DNA from: Haliotis asinina
Lineage: Eukaryota > Mollusca > Gastropoda > Lepetellida > Haliotidae
DNA length: 64,000 bases
Direction: 5' to 3'
NCBI RefSeq assembly: GCF_037392515.1
Contig: NC_090291.1
Span: 40,159,501-40,223,500, forward strand
Part shown: piece after piece, positions 60,724 through 64,000 of the stretch
Layout of the letters: every line of letters begins with the position of its first letter
How positions within the stretch are numbered: position 1 is the first letter of the stretch
Translations under genes and position numbers: made by a program
Notes under the pieces: generated by a model
The model's input: only the letters and a program-made list of their open reading frames with translations
Databases searched by the model: none
What the model was told of the DNA's origin: nothing

Positions 60724-62843
60724 CACCATCATCATCACCATCATCATCACCATCATCATCACCATCATGTTCATGGATATTTGTTATGTCTTTCATAATC
60801 AAAGGAAAGTGAAATATGACTGGATGTGTATCTTAGGAGACAACCATTACTTGATGGCCAATTTCCAGGTGTTATTGAGCATATGAAGCACAGGAATTCC
60901 TTTGGTACCAACAGTGTCAACAGTTTCATGCAGAATCCTCATGAAAATTCATCTGCATAGGGTTTGCAGGTGTTCCCCCAAGTTAGAAGAGAAACCAATC
61001 TTTGATGTAACCATAGATATACATAACATATAGTGAGTGTTTTAAGTGAGTATAGCTTCTGATAGGTAGTATATGAACCTGAACATCAAATCTATTTAAG
61101 TCTTCTCCACTTATGGCCGAAACTTAATCCTTGCAAGATTTGAGTCCAACCTTGTCCCCTACAACCCTGCTTATTTATAGAGTTAGTTTGGCTCGCTGAC
61201 TCAGTTGATGAAAATCATTGTGTCCTAAACATGTAGATCAGTGATCAGTATAGCAGCCACAGGCTGGTCCAGAATAATCATCCTCAAACTGTCAACTAGC
61301 TGGAATATGTTGAGTGCAACAACTTAAAACAAGAAAGAGATTGAAACCTACTTGTGTGGGTTTGCTCTTGCTGAGACTGTCCGCTACATGCTTCATGTAG
61401 TCATGGTCAAACATGATCACACTTCCCTGAAAACAAGTTACACATACAAGTGAAAAGTTTTCCGTCAATGTCCACAGAATCAACAACACCAAAGATACAC
61501 GATTCTCAAAAATCCGACATTAGGCATCAACAACCGGCATGCTATAAATCTTGAAATACATGTGTATCTTGAACTAGCTCACATGCCTAAGGTGAGTCCA
61601 CTTTTGCTGTAAATGTTTCGTTGTTGGGAAGGACAGAAGTCTGAGAAATTCAAAGGAGTCACACTGCCAAAGTCAGCCATGCAAGGACTTACCATGACAA
61701 ACGTTGATTAACTTCACCTGATTTTTATATGGCACAATCTCCCTGTTATGAACACATAAGTATGCATTTGGCTGTGTGAAAATTTTAAAATTTTTATTCA
61801 GAACTTCGCTTTGGGTCAGCCATTCTACAAACCAATGCTCCTAGAGAGCATCAGCCCTCCTCCTACAAACCCATCTGACTTAAACAATCACATTCATTCA
61901 TAAACGAACGAAAAAAAAGAGGAAAGAAACGTCAGCTACTTCACCTCCTCATCGTCTGTAACGATATTTTCCCTGCGTGTCTGAAAACCAGCATCGCCAT
62001 GACGACCTCCTGAGAATTCCTGTTCGAAGTTCTGCTGCAGTTGGTCAATAGCATCAGTCATATTACGCTTCAGCTTCTTGTTGAAGTCATGATATCTGAA
62101 AAAAGATGGAGAAAAACACACATTGTTATTATCATCCCATGAGCAGATGAGCATTTCGTCTAATTAACATCATCAGACATACATAATTTTCTTTCATCAT
62201 TTGATATGTATTACTGAATTTTCTTCAAAATAATGAAAACACATTTGTGTTTAATAAATATCCTTGAAATACTTTTTGGTAGTCAGTTTGCATCCGGATT
62301 TCAATGATTATGATCATGGTATAAAGCCACTTGTATTTCAGATCTAAGAATTCTTGTTTATTTGACTGGGGGCCGTCTGTAAATAATCTGGACCAGAGAA
62401 ACAAGCACATGAACATGGACCTGTGGTCATATGATGAAATGTGTCACCTGAGTCAATGAGCTTGACCACACAATCCCATTAGCTACCTCTTACACAACCA
62501 TGGGTGCTGAAGACCAAATCCAACCCGGATCTTCACTGTGGCTAACATGACTCAACTAGTCAAAATAGTCACAATTTAGCTAAAATCGGCAATTTGTGTT
62601 CCATGGGTGATAGAAGAGTTTTTAAGATGTACAAAGCCTCTGAGGTAATGACACGTCATAAACATGACACGGCAAATGATGAGGACAACTCACTGCTGAG
62701 ACTGCAGGATGCGATCAGTGATTCGACTGACCACAGTCTCCTGCCCGTTGGTCCCAATATGCGAGAATCGCTCAATTTCATCATCAATCAAAGGTCCCAG
62801 AAGCTCATCAATTTTCCGTTTCAGTAACTTTATGATTTCATAT
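26985..62843 (-). CDS. TBC1D32: TBC1D32 (broad-minded, BROMI), 32 exons, 5' end not found
   Basis: Thirty-two exons, numbered e1-e32 from the right, join in phase to about 1,261 residues and a TGA at 26985-26987. I recall vertebrate TBC1D32 at about 1,257 residues, so little is missing. Recognised segments: [16 protein letters not shown] (e5), [20 protein letters not shown] (e7-e8), [19 protein letters not shown] (e8-e9), [20 protein letters not shown] (e17), [18 protein letters not shown] (e21), [17 protein letters not shown] (e23) and, at the C terminus, the TBC-like domain with [18 protein letters not shown] and [17 protein letters not shown] (e31). I do not see the usual IxxDxxR and YxQ GAP fingers, in line with a TBC fold without clear Rab-GAP activity. 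Known role of the family: ciliary assembly with CDK20/CCRK and CILK1, and Hedgehog signalling. The e1 frame needs two bases from an upstream exon. WASH-complex strumpellin was considered and dropped. Confidence 0.92.
27637..27785 (-). repeat. Dispersed element A, partial
   Basis: 'aggaccagacaatccagtga' and a diverged head part; in the last intron of TBC1D32. Confidence 0.6.
27913..28101 (-). CDS. TBC1D32: TBC1D32 e31 (TBC-like core)
   Basis: Acceptor gacaacag, donor gtcagt. Encodes [40 protein letters not shown], then [18 protein letters not shown]. 63 codons, phase 0. Clearest match to vertebrate TBC1D32. Confidence 0.97.
28398..28520 (-). repeat. Element B, partial
   Basis: 'gtgagtgagtttagatttac' tail, then 'ggggacaccagaaatgggct' and the decayed tRNA-like head. 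Confidence 0.65.
29033..29173 (-). CDS. TBC1D32: TBC1D32 e30
   Basis: Acceptor gttgacag, donor gtactc. Encodes [20 protein letters not shown] then [20 protein letters not shown] and SGYTPAQ, 47 codons. Confidence 0.93.
29761..32261. repeat. 125-bp satellite array, about 20 copies, abutting the e29 donor
   Basis: Unit contains 'gaccatttggttgaccttta', 'tgacctcttctggccctgaa' and 'gaaagtagtacatac'. Copies differ at only a few positions (c/t in 'cagtcytaca', c/t in 'cactgygatg'). In gene sense each unit carries 'gtatgtactactttctgtaa', which is also the first 20 bases of the intron after e29. The unit touching the exon has 'cacagtgacttc' and an 'attaac' insertion; a copy with the same two changes sits near 30790. 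Confidence 0.97.
32262..32434 (-). CDS. TBC1D32: TBC1D32 e29, exon at the edge of the 125-bp array
   Basis: Acceptor ctggttag, donor gtatgt. Encodes [20 protein letters not shown] then [20 protein letters not shown] and WMPRLHAS. Start of the TBC-like region. Confidence 0.95.
32966..33050 (+). repeat. tRNA-like SINE head or tRNA pseudogene
   Basis: 'tggttgagcagataaagc' is A-box-like and 'ggttcaatccc' a B box at roughly tRNA spacing. The ends do not pair into an acceptor stem. Confidence 0.5.
33268..33400 (-). repeat. Dispersed element A, partial and diverged
   Basis: 'agcgatattccagctaatag', 'agcctgaccacccggtcaag', then 'cccagatcttcacagg'; the middle is lost. Confidence 0.6.
33537..33730 (-). 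CDS. TBC1D32: TBC1D32 e28
   Basis: Acceptor ttaaacag, donor gtgcat. Encodes [20 protein letters not shown], then [20 protein letters not shown] and [15 protein letters not shown]. The donor is weak but is the only one giving the single leftover base e29 requires. Confidence 0.87.
34615..34919. repeat. 42-bp array abutting the e27 donor
   Basis: Four good and two or three worn units of 'aactgttaccaatgctgatc' + 'tggcagatcatacttaccta'. The 42-bp register runs unbroken into the exon. In gene sense each unit ends ACAGTTGTTAG|gtaagtatg, the exact end of e27 with its donor. Confidence 0.93.
34920..34989 (-). CDS. TBC1D32: TBC1D32 e27, exon at the edge of a 42-bp array
   Basis: Acceptor gaaacag, donor gtaagt. 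Encodes [20 protein letters not shown] then TVV; leaves AG. The last 11 bases and the donor are repeated in the adjoining array. Confidence 0.92.
35470..35545 (+). repeat. Tail fragment of element A
   Basis: Diverged 'ttccatcatataactggaat' and 'agtgtaaaac'. Confidence 0.4.
35563..35646 (-). CDS. TBC1D32: TBC1D32 e26
   Basis: Acceptor gttccag, donor gtatgt. Encodes [20 protein letters not shown] then IFPLLDFS; leaves C. Confidence 0.93.
36705..36863 (-). CDS. TBC1D32: TBC1D32 e25
   Basis: Acceptor tgtgcag, donor gtgagt. Encodes [20 protein letters not shown], then [20 protein letters not shown]; leaves T. The intron to e24 is 4.1 kb and holds two minisatellites. Confidence 0.9.
36999..37990. 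repeat. Degenerate array with an inner 62-bp higher-order repeat
   Basis: Whole stretch is built on 'atatatcacagccctta'-like words of about 18-26 bp. From about 37465 to 37775 a 62-bp compound unit ('cctagatatcacagccttta', 'cagcggcacctacatacc') repeats five times nearly unchanged. The long reading frame here is the array's translation. Starts about 135 bp upstream of the e25 acceptor, so it is not at a splice site. Confidence 0.92.
37991..39959. other. TBC1D32 intron sequence, no feature seen
   Basis: AT-rich intron between e24 and e25, nothing I can support. Confidence 0.5.
39960..40318. repeat. 38-bp array, about 9 copies
   Basis: Unit 'cacatatgaaacatgagtca' + 'tgacatgcttgtcacgtg', at 38-bp steps (39981, 40019, 40057 and on). 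In the middle of an intron. Confidence 0.94.
40965..41061 (-). CDS. TBC1D32: TBC1D32 e24
   Basis: Acceptor cctccag, donor gtgagc. Encodes [20 protein letters not shown] then [12 protein letters not shown]; leaves G. The Y-P-x-P-x-F-S-x-YPLP motif is typical of the family. Confidence 0.95.
41719..41955 (-). repeat. Dispersed element A
   Basis: 'gtgagtgagtttagttttat' through 'acatgggttgcagaagccca'; moderately diverged. Confidence 0.82.
42055..42166 (-). CDS. TBC1D32: TBC1D32 e23
   Basis: Acceptor tgtttcag, donor gtgaga. Encodes [20 protein letters not shown] then [17 protein letters not shown]. Confidence 0.96.
42182..42445 (-). repeat. Dispersed element A, full length, young
   Basis: Close to the family consensus; begins 16 bp from the e23 acceptor, so it forms the branch-point region of that intron. 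Confidence 0.9.
42750..43052. repeat. About 99-bp array, three copies, abutting the e22 donor
   Basis: Units contain 'aatgaggctatggtggt', 'gggtccaaggtatata', 'ccctggacaacagaggat' and end 'gaagtgtgtacctg'. In gene sense the last words read CAG|gtacacacttcac, identical to the true donor at 43052. Confidence 0.92.
43053..43163 (-). CDS. TBC1D32: TBC1D32 e22, exon at the edge of a 99-bp array
   Basis: Acceptor tttgcag, donor gtacac. Encodes [20 protein letters not shown] then [16 protein letters not shown]; leaves AG. Its donor is repeated in the adjoining array. Confidence 0.94.
43250..43552 (-). repeat. Dispersed element A with duplicated tail
   Basis: A tail fragment (43250-43312) is followed directly by a full copy, so the 'gtgagtgag' end occurs twice 66 bp apart. 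Confidence 0.85.
43560..43960. repeat. Purine-rich (GA) tract
   Basis: G/A-rich plus strand, 'gagggaggag' words throughout, directly after element A. Frames across it are composition artefacts. Confidence 0.8.
44136..44224 (-). CDS. TBC1D32: TBC1D32 e21
   Basis: Acceptor gttgcag, donor gtagat. Encodes [20 protein letters not shown] then YEQSHSFGL; leaves AG. Confidence 0.96.
44225..44345. repeat. 17-bp array filling the e20-e21 intron up to the acceptor
   Basis: About six units of 'acatacaggtgaagtaac'. In gene sense they read 'acttcacctgtatgtt', and the last runs into the e21 acceptor tgttgcag, so the pyrimidine tract is made of the repeat. The intron is only 151 bp. Confidence 0.88.
44376..44495 (-). 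CDS. TBC1D32: TBC1D32 e20
   Basis: Acceptor ctttcag, donor gtaagt. Encodes [20 protein letters not shown] then [20 protein letters not shown], 40 codons. Confidence 0.95.
44744..44862 (-). CDS. TBC1D32: TBC1D32 e19
   Basis: Acceptor cttccag, donor gtcagt. Encodes [20 protein letters not shown] then [20 protein letters not shown]. The intron to e18 is only 93 bp. Confidence 0.94.
44956..45043 (-). CDS. TBC1D32: TBC1D32 e18
   Basis: Acceptor gttacag, donor gtcagt. Encodes [20 protein letters not shown] then PGIVALQNT; leaves G. Confidence 0.94.
45150..45450 (-). repeat. Diverged element A followed by a 22-bp array
   Basis: 'atgacgaccacctgatgctt' marks element A; from about 45355 'aagatcttcatgggtctaac' repeats four times. 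Confidence 0.6.
46403..46541 (-). CDS. TBC1D32: TBC1D32 e17
   Basis: Acceptor atttgcag, donor gtaaca. Encodes [20 protein letters not shown] then [20 protein letters not shown], among the most conserved TBC1D32 stretches. Confidence 0.95.
46690..47060. repeat. Degenerate array of 'acagtcaatctgtcacacat' words
   Basis: About ten variable units of 25-35 bp. Lies about 150 bp from the e17 acceptor and 300 bp from the e16 donor, touching neither. Confidence 0.85.
47375..47460 (-). CDS. TBC1D32: TBC1D32 e16
   Basis: Acceptor cctcccag, donor gtaagt. Encodes [20 protein letters not shown] then NKSHKEVS and leaves GT. Low-complexity linker; the frame is fixed by e17. Confidence 0.82.
47512..47621. 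repeat. (ATTC)n microsatellite, about 27 units
   Basis: Uninterrupted attc repeat in the intron between e15 and e16, 50 bp from the e16 acceptor. Confidence 0.98.
47718..47783 (-). pseudogene. Decayed second copy of the e15 3' end
   Basis: In gene sense it reads [18 protein letters not shown], identical to e15, then diverges to KADGGG where e15 has TAWRE and its donor; no gtgagt follows. Marks the far end of the 51-bp array. Confidence 0.85.
47784..49168. repeat. 51-bp array, about 28 copies, derived from e15 and its splice donor
   Basis: Unit: 'atgtattatacagctgatac' + 'actcacctccctccacact' + 'gtagccactggc'. Because 51 is divisible by three, both strands show long open frames (500 and 307 codons). 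In gene sense each unit is the end of e15 with about 40 internal bases deleted, then GGAG|gtgagtgta and a few intron bases. An 8-unit (408-bp) higher-order repeat is visible: the variant 'ccacgcagtagcc' occurs at 48311 and 48719. Confidence 0.97.
49169..49370 (-). CDS. TBC1D32: TBC1D32 e15, exon at the edge of the 51-bp array
   Basis: Acceptor tctgtag. Encodes [20 protein letters not shown], then [18 protein letters not shown], then [19 protein letters not shown], 67 whole codons. The donor gtgagt follows AGGGAG and ends on a codon boundary, as e16 requires. The last ~86 bases of this exon and its donor are the template of the minisatellite that starts at 49168. A small internal intron cannot be excluded, but the frame is open throughout. 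Confidence 0.85.
49650..49897 (-). repeat. Dispersed element A
   Basis: 'tgagtttagttttatgccgc' through 'catgggttactgaaggccta'. Confidence 0.87.
50231..50358 (-). CDS. TBC1D32: TBC1D32 e14
   Basis: Acceptor tacacag, donor gtaagt. Encodes [20 protein letters not shown] then [20 protein letters not shown]; leaves AA. Confidence 0.92.
50359..51344. other. Intron sequence, no feature seen
   Basis: Between e13 and e14; AT-rich, nothing supportable. Confidence 0.5.
51345..51460 (+). repeat. Element B
   Basis: 'ggggtagcctaatggataac' (A-box region), 'tttctggtgtccccgccatg', then a shortened tail. Confidence 0.65.
51686..51828 (-). CDS. TBC1D32: TBC1D32 e13
   Basis: Acceptor tgtccag, donor gtgagt. 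Encodes [20 protein letters not shown] then [20 protein letters not shown] and FKFLDNNL. Confidence 0.9.
52700..52800 (-). repeat. tRNA-like SINE head
   Basis: Minus strand 'gtggtagagtgtctgcc' and 'ggttccaatccc' match A and B boxes at tRNA spacing; flanks do not form an acceptor stem. A third SINE family or a pseudo-tRNA. Confidence 0.5.
52924..53068. mobile_element. Hairpin MITE-like inverted repeat
   Basis: 'gagaaaacacttctcc', 'ggttttggtaaacaatgtaa' and 'ggaaataccxcagg'-type words are mirrored to 'gtgttttctc' at 53068. Arms about 65 bp with little loop; some mismatches. Confidence 0.8.
53625..53672 (-). CDS. TBC1D32: TBC1D32 e12 (48 bp)
   Basis: Acceptor ccttacag, donor gtatgt. Read with one incoming base it gives [16 protein letters not shown] and passes one base to e13. 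The intron before it is only about 62 bp. Confidence 0.7.
53735..53875 (-). CDS. TBC1D32: TBC1D32 e11 (donor probably GC)
   Basis: Acceptor attacag. Encodes [20 protein letters not shown] then [20 protein letters not shown] and PLKLKD. The nearest GT donor (53733) leaves two bases and forces a stop in e12. A GC donor at gcacgt, ending at 53735, leaves one base and restores the frame. Confidence 0.8.
54303..54422. mobile_element. Hairpin MITE with AAGCGCTAAGATAGT arms
   Basis: Arms 'gattttcgaagctctcttaa...gtaagtgccat' and complement, meeting around 'attaacatta'. Shares the GCGCTAAG core with 17137-17255. Confidence 0.8.
54529..55172. mobile_element. Non-autonomous DNA transposon with terminal inverted repeats of about 130 bp
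   Basis: 'ttcgttacactccaccactg', 'agtctaacaaaacct' and 'cgtcaggtaacctttgag' on the left recur inverted at 55022-55172. The interior of about 380 bp has no transposase. Sits in the e10-e11 intron. Confidence 0.85.
55370..55592 (+). repeat. Dispersed element A
   Basis: 'agatcccggttagaactgat' head to 'aactaaactcgctcactcac' tail; ends only 24 bp from the e10 donor. Confidence 0.85.
55616..55718 (-). CDS. TBC1D32: TBC1D32 e10
   Basis: Acceptor gttctag, donor gtatgt. Encodes [20 protein letters not shown] then [15 protein letters not shown] and leaves A. The donor choice is fixed by the phase of e11. Confidence 0.88.
56297..56353 (-). CDS. TBC1D32: TBC1D32 e9
   Basis: Acceptor gttccag, donor gtaagt. 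Encodes [19 protein letters not shown], 19 codons, phase 0. Confidence 0.93.
57127..57259 (-). CDS. TBC1D32: TBC1D32 e8
   Basis: Acceptor gttcag, donor gtaaga. Encodes [20 protein letters not shown] then [20 protein letters not shown]. Confidence 0.95.
57603..57664 (-). CDS. TBC1D32: TBC1D32 e7
   Basis: Acceptor ccttag, donor gtgagt. Encodes [20 protein letters not shown] and leaves AG. Confidence 0.94.
57840..57895 (-). repeat. Tail fragment of element A
   Basis: 'acattccagctatatcaaag' and 'gtctgtaaca' only. Confidence 0.45.
57997..58100 (-). CDS. TBC1D32: TBC1D32 e6
   Basis: Acceptor gttatag, donor gtaagt. A + CG makes Thr; encodes [20 protein letters not shown] then [14 protein letters not shown]. 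Confidence 0.93.
58101..59532. other. Intron sequence between e5 and e6, no feature seen
   Basis: AT-rich; short chance frames on both strands. Confidence 0.5.
59533..59608 (-). CDS. TBC1D32: TBC1D32 e5
   Basis: Acceptor tgctgtag, donor gtaagt. Encodes [20 protein letters not shown] then IYILL; leaves A. Confidence 0.92.
60280..60450 (-). repeat. Element B, near full length
   Basis: 'gtgagtgagtaggtttagtt' tail, 'ggaaacaccagaaatgggct' body, and a tRNA-like head 'gtggcctcgtggttaaagtg' on the minus strand. Confidence 0.72.
60536..60661 (-). CDS. TBC1D32: TBC1D32 e4
   Basis: Donor gtacgt. Encodes [20 protein letters not shown] then [20 protein letters not shown], 42 codons, phase 0. A (cat/cac)n run abuts the acceptor side. 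Confidence 0.9.
60669..60772. repeat. (CAT/CAC)n trinucleotide tract
   Basis: Starts 8 bp from the e4 acceptor, so the acceptor region of that intron is largely made of it. Confidence 0.93.
60868..60905. repeat. Half copy of the hairpin element at 8013-8173
   Basis: 'ccaggtgttattgagcatat' + 'gaagcaca' matches one arm. Confidence 0.6.
61180..61322 (+). repeat. Dispersed element A, strongly diverged
   Basis: 'ggctcgctgactcagttgat' and 'agctggaatatgttgagtgc' keep the order. Confidence 0.55.
61352..61426 (-). CDS. TBC1D32: TBC1D32 e3
   Basis: Acceptor ttttcag, donor gtaggt. Encodes [20 protein letters not shown] then SKPTQ, 25 codons, phase 0 both sides. Confidence 0.85.
61945..62095 (-). CDS. 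TBC1D32: TBC1D32 e2
   Basis: Donor gtgaag after GAGGAG; CA + A makes Gln. Encodes [20 protein letters not shown] then [20 protein letters not shown]. Helical and charged. Confidence 0.85.
62365..62545 (-). repeat. Dispersed element A, partial
   Basis: 'ccgtctgtaaataatctgga' to 'caacccggatcttcactg'. Confidence 0.6.
62694..62843 (-). CDS. TBC1D32: TBC1D32 e1 (first exon seen)
   Basis: Acceptor gattccag, donor gtgagt. Encodes [20 protein letters not shown] then [20 protein letters not shown]. Begins with one base completing a split codon, so an upstream exon with the start codon must exist. Leaves CA. Similar in sequence and entry phase to e2. Confidence 0.8.
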
Positions 62844-63195
62844 CTGGAATCATACAGAAATAACTGATTTGTGGCTGAAATATTATAGAAAAATCCACTC
62901 TCACGAACACAATGAAATACAGAAAACCATTTGCCTTGTCGTAGTGCTAGCAGCCCCTCATGGTCTTATAATAAAATGACAAACACTTATGAAAAGGCAA
63001 GTACAAAGTGGAAATGACAAATATGAAATGACAAGTCTCTGCAACTGGTGATCTGTTTTTCATGGGTGTTTAAGGATCGAACTCTTTCCTGATTGCAACC
63101 TAAGGTTGCATAGACCGCTTAAGGTAAAGTTATATACATGCACAGTTTGGGTATTCATGATTTGAAACATCATTATAACAAAATAATTGAGAAAG

Positions 63196-63418
63196 TGAGT
63201 GAGTTTAGTTTTATGTCGCACTAAGCAATAGTCCAGGTGTATGGCGCCGGTCTGCAAATAATCATGTCTATAACAGGCAATCCAGTGATCAACATCATGA
63301 GCACCAATCTGCACAAGTGGCAAAGGATGACGTTTCAACCAAGTCAGCGAGCTTGACCATGTGATCCTGTTAGTCGCCTCCTACAACAAGCATAGTCACC
63401 TTTTATGGTAAAAGTTAC
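63196..63418 (-). repeat. Dispersed element A
   Basis: 'gtgagtgagtttagttttat' to 'catagtcaccttttatgg'; upstream of e1 in gene sense. Confidence 0.82.
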
Positions 63419-63658
63419 GAGACCTTAGGCTTACGAGAGTTTTGTGAAAGGGGCCCCTGCTTCCCAGCTGAAGATCATGTTCAACATATTGTATCCAGCG
63501 GAGATAAACATGAGGTTGCATTTTGCAGTTTCAAGATGCACCGGTGCAAGTTCTAATTCCCTCATCAGCCCCTGAATTGTCAGAATATTGTTAGTATCTG
63601 TCTGAGTGCAGTACAATAGGAAAAATTACATTGCATCATTGACCTACATCACAGACAA
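63419..63658. other. Unassigned stretch upstream of TBC1D32 e1
   Basis: Minus-strand frame GLMRELELAPVHLETAKCNL ... FSWEAGAPFTKL ends at a GTAAGC and would even have the right phase for e1. However, 'gagttttgtgaaaggggccc' is typical of MITE ends, so I did not call an exon. Confidence 0.3.
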
Positions 63659-63960
63659 ATTGTAGCGCAAATGGGTTGCGCAGCATAGAGAAAATGACCA
63701 GACTTCATACATGCGAGCGAAGCGAGCAAAGGTTGGCAACATTCTTTCCTCGCTTCGGTTCGAAAAATATTTTTCAAGTCAAAATAAAATATCGCCATCA
63801 TCAGAGTGTACTTTTTGATGGCAGCAATATTTTATTTTGACAGGAAAAATATGTTTCGAACCTAAGCCAGGAAAGTGTGTTGCCAACCGTTGCTCGCTTT
63901 GCTTGCATATAAGAAGACTTGTCACATTCTCCATGCTGCGTAACCCCATTTGTGCTACAG
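63659..63960. mobile_element. Hairpin MITE, about 300 bp
   Basis: 'ttgtagcgcaaatgggttgc' at the left mirrors the right end near 63960. Arms of about 140 bp meet near 63812; 'gcgagcgaagcgagcaa' words lie in both arms. Confidence 0.88.
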
Positions 63961-64000
63961 TTTGCCTGTGCCTACATGAACTTATGCTGATATATTTCAT

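Noticed and set aside
60521..60886. Asp/Gly-rich and Ile/Thr/Ser-rich frames
   Set aside because: Trinucleotide microsatellite at the e4 acceptor; only the e4 portion of the minus frame is coding.
26985..62843. Identity as a WASH-complex subunit (strumpellin or SWIP)
   Set aside because: First impression from the 'SAYPLP' motif. The neighbouring exons ([42 protein letters not shown]) fit TBC1D32 and not those proteins.
63431..63616. Possible upstream exon of TBC1D32 encoding GLMRELELAPVHLETAKCNL
   Set aside because: The phase at the GTAAGC would fit e1, but the end overlaps sequence typical of MITE ends and there is no good acceptor or start codon. Left unassigned.

Overview
The window looks like nuclear DNA from a marine gastropod, most likely an abalone (Haliotis). 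The genes have many small exons with GT-AG introns. There are many copies of a dispersed element with (ACTC)n tails and the core 'tggcggcggtctgtaaataat', which I associate with abalone sequence, plus a broken Penelope-like retroelement, hairpin MITEs and long minisatellites. The organism call rests on recall of repeat style, not on a search. Nothing bacterial is present: no operons, ribosomal genes or CRISPR.

Layout: 1-1.1 kb holds a broken Penelope-like element on the minus strand. From 2.1 to 18.4 kb on the plus strand lies a complete tubulin tyrosine ligase-like gene that I recognise as TTLL9 (13 coding exons per transcript, 427 or 428 aa). From 18.4 to 27.0 kb is intergenic, AT-rich and repeat-bearing. 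From 27.0 to 62.8 kb on the minus strand lies TBC1D32 (broad-minded, BROMI): 32 coding exons whose phases join into about 1,260 codons ending in a stop. The start codon was not found and may lie beyond the right edge. The last 1.1 kb holds a SINE-like copy and a hairpin element.

The two genes are convergent (tail to tail) and both families act in cilia. TTLL9 relatives add glutamates to axonemal tubulin. TBC1D32 works with the CDK20/CCRK-CILK1 kinase axis in ciliary assembly and Hedgehog signalling.

The two strongest observations concern splicing. (1) TTLL9 has two alternative versions of exon 3 (4380-4494 and 8392-8503). They have the same entry and exit phase, encode homologous but different peptides, and would create an immediate TGA if spliced together. 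This is the signature of mutually exclusive exons. (2) In TBC1D32, four separate tandem arrays (units of about 51, 125, 42 and 99 bp) each begin exactly at the 5' splice site of an exon. They carry copies of that donor into the intron, giving up to about 28 decoy donors in a row. I read every exon boundary by hand from phase continuity and splice consensus; no alignment was run.
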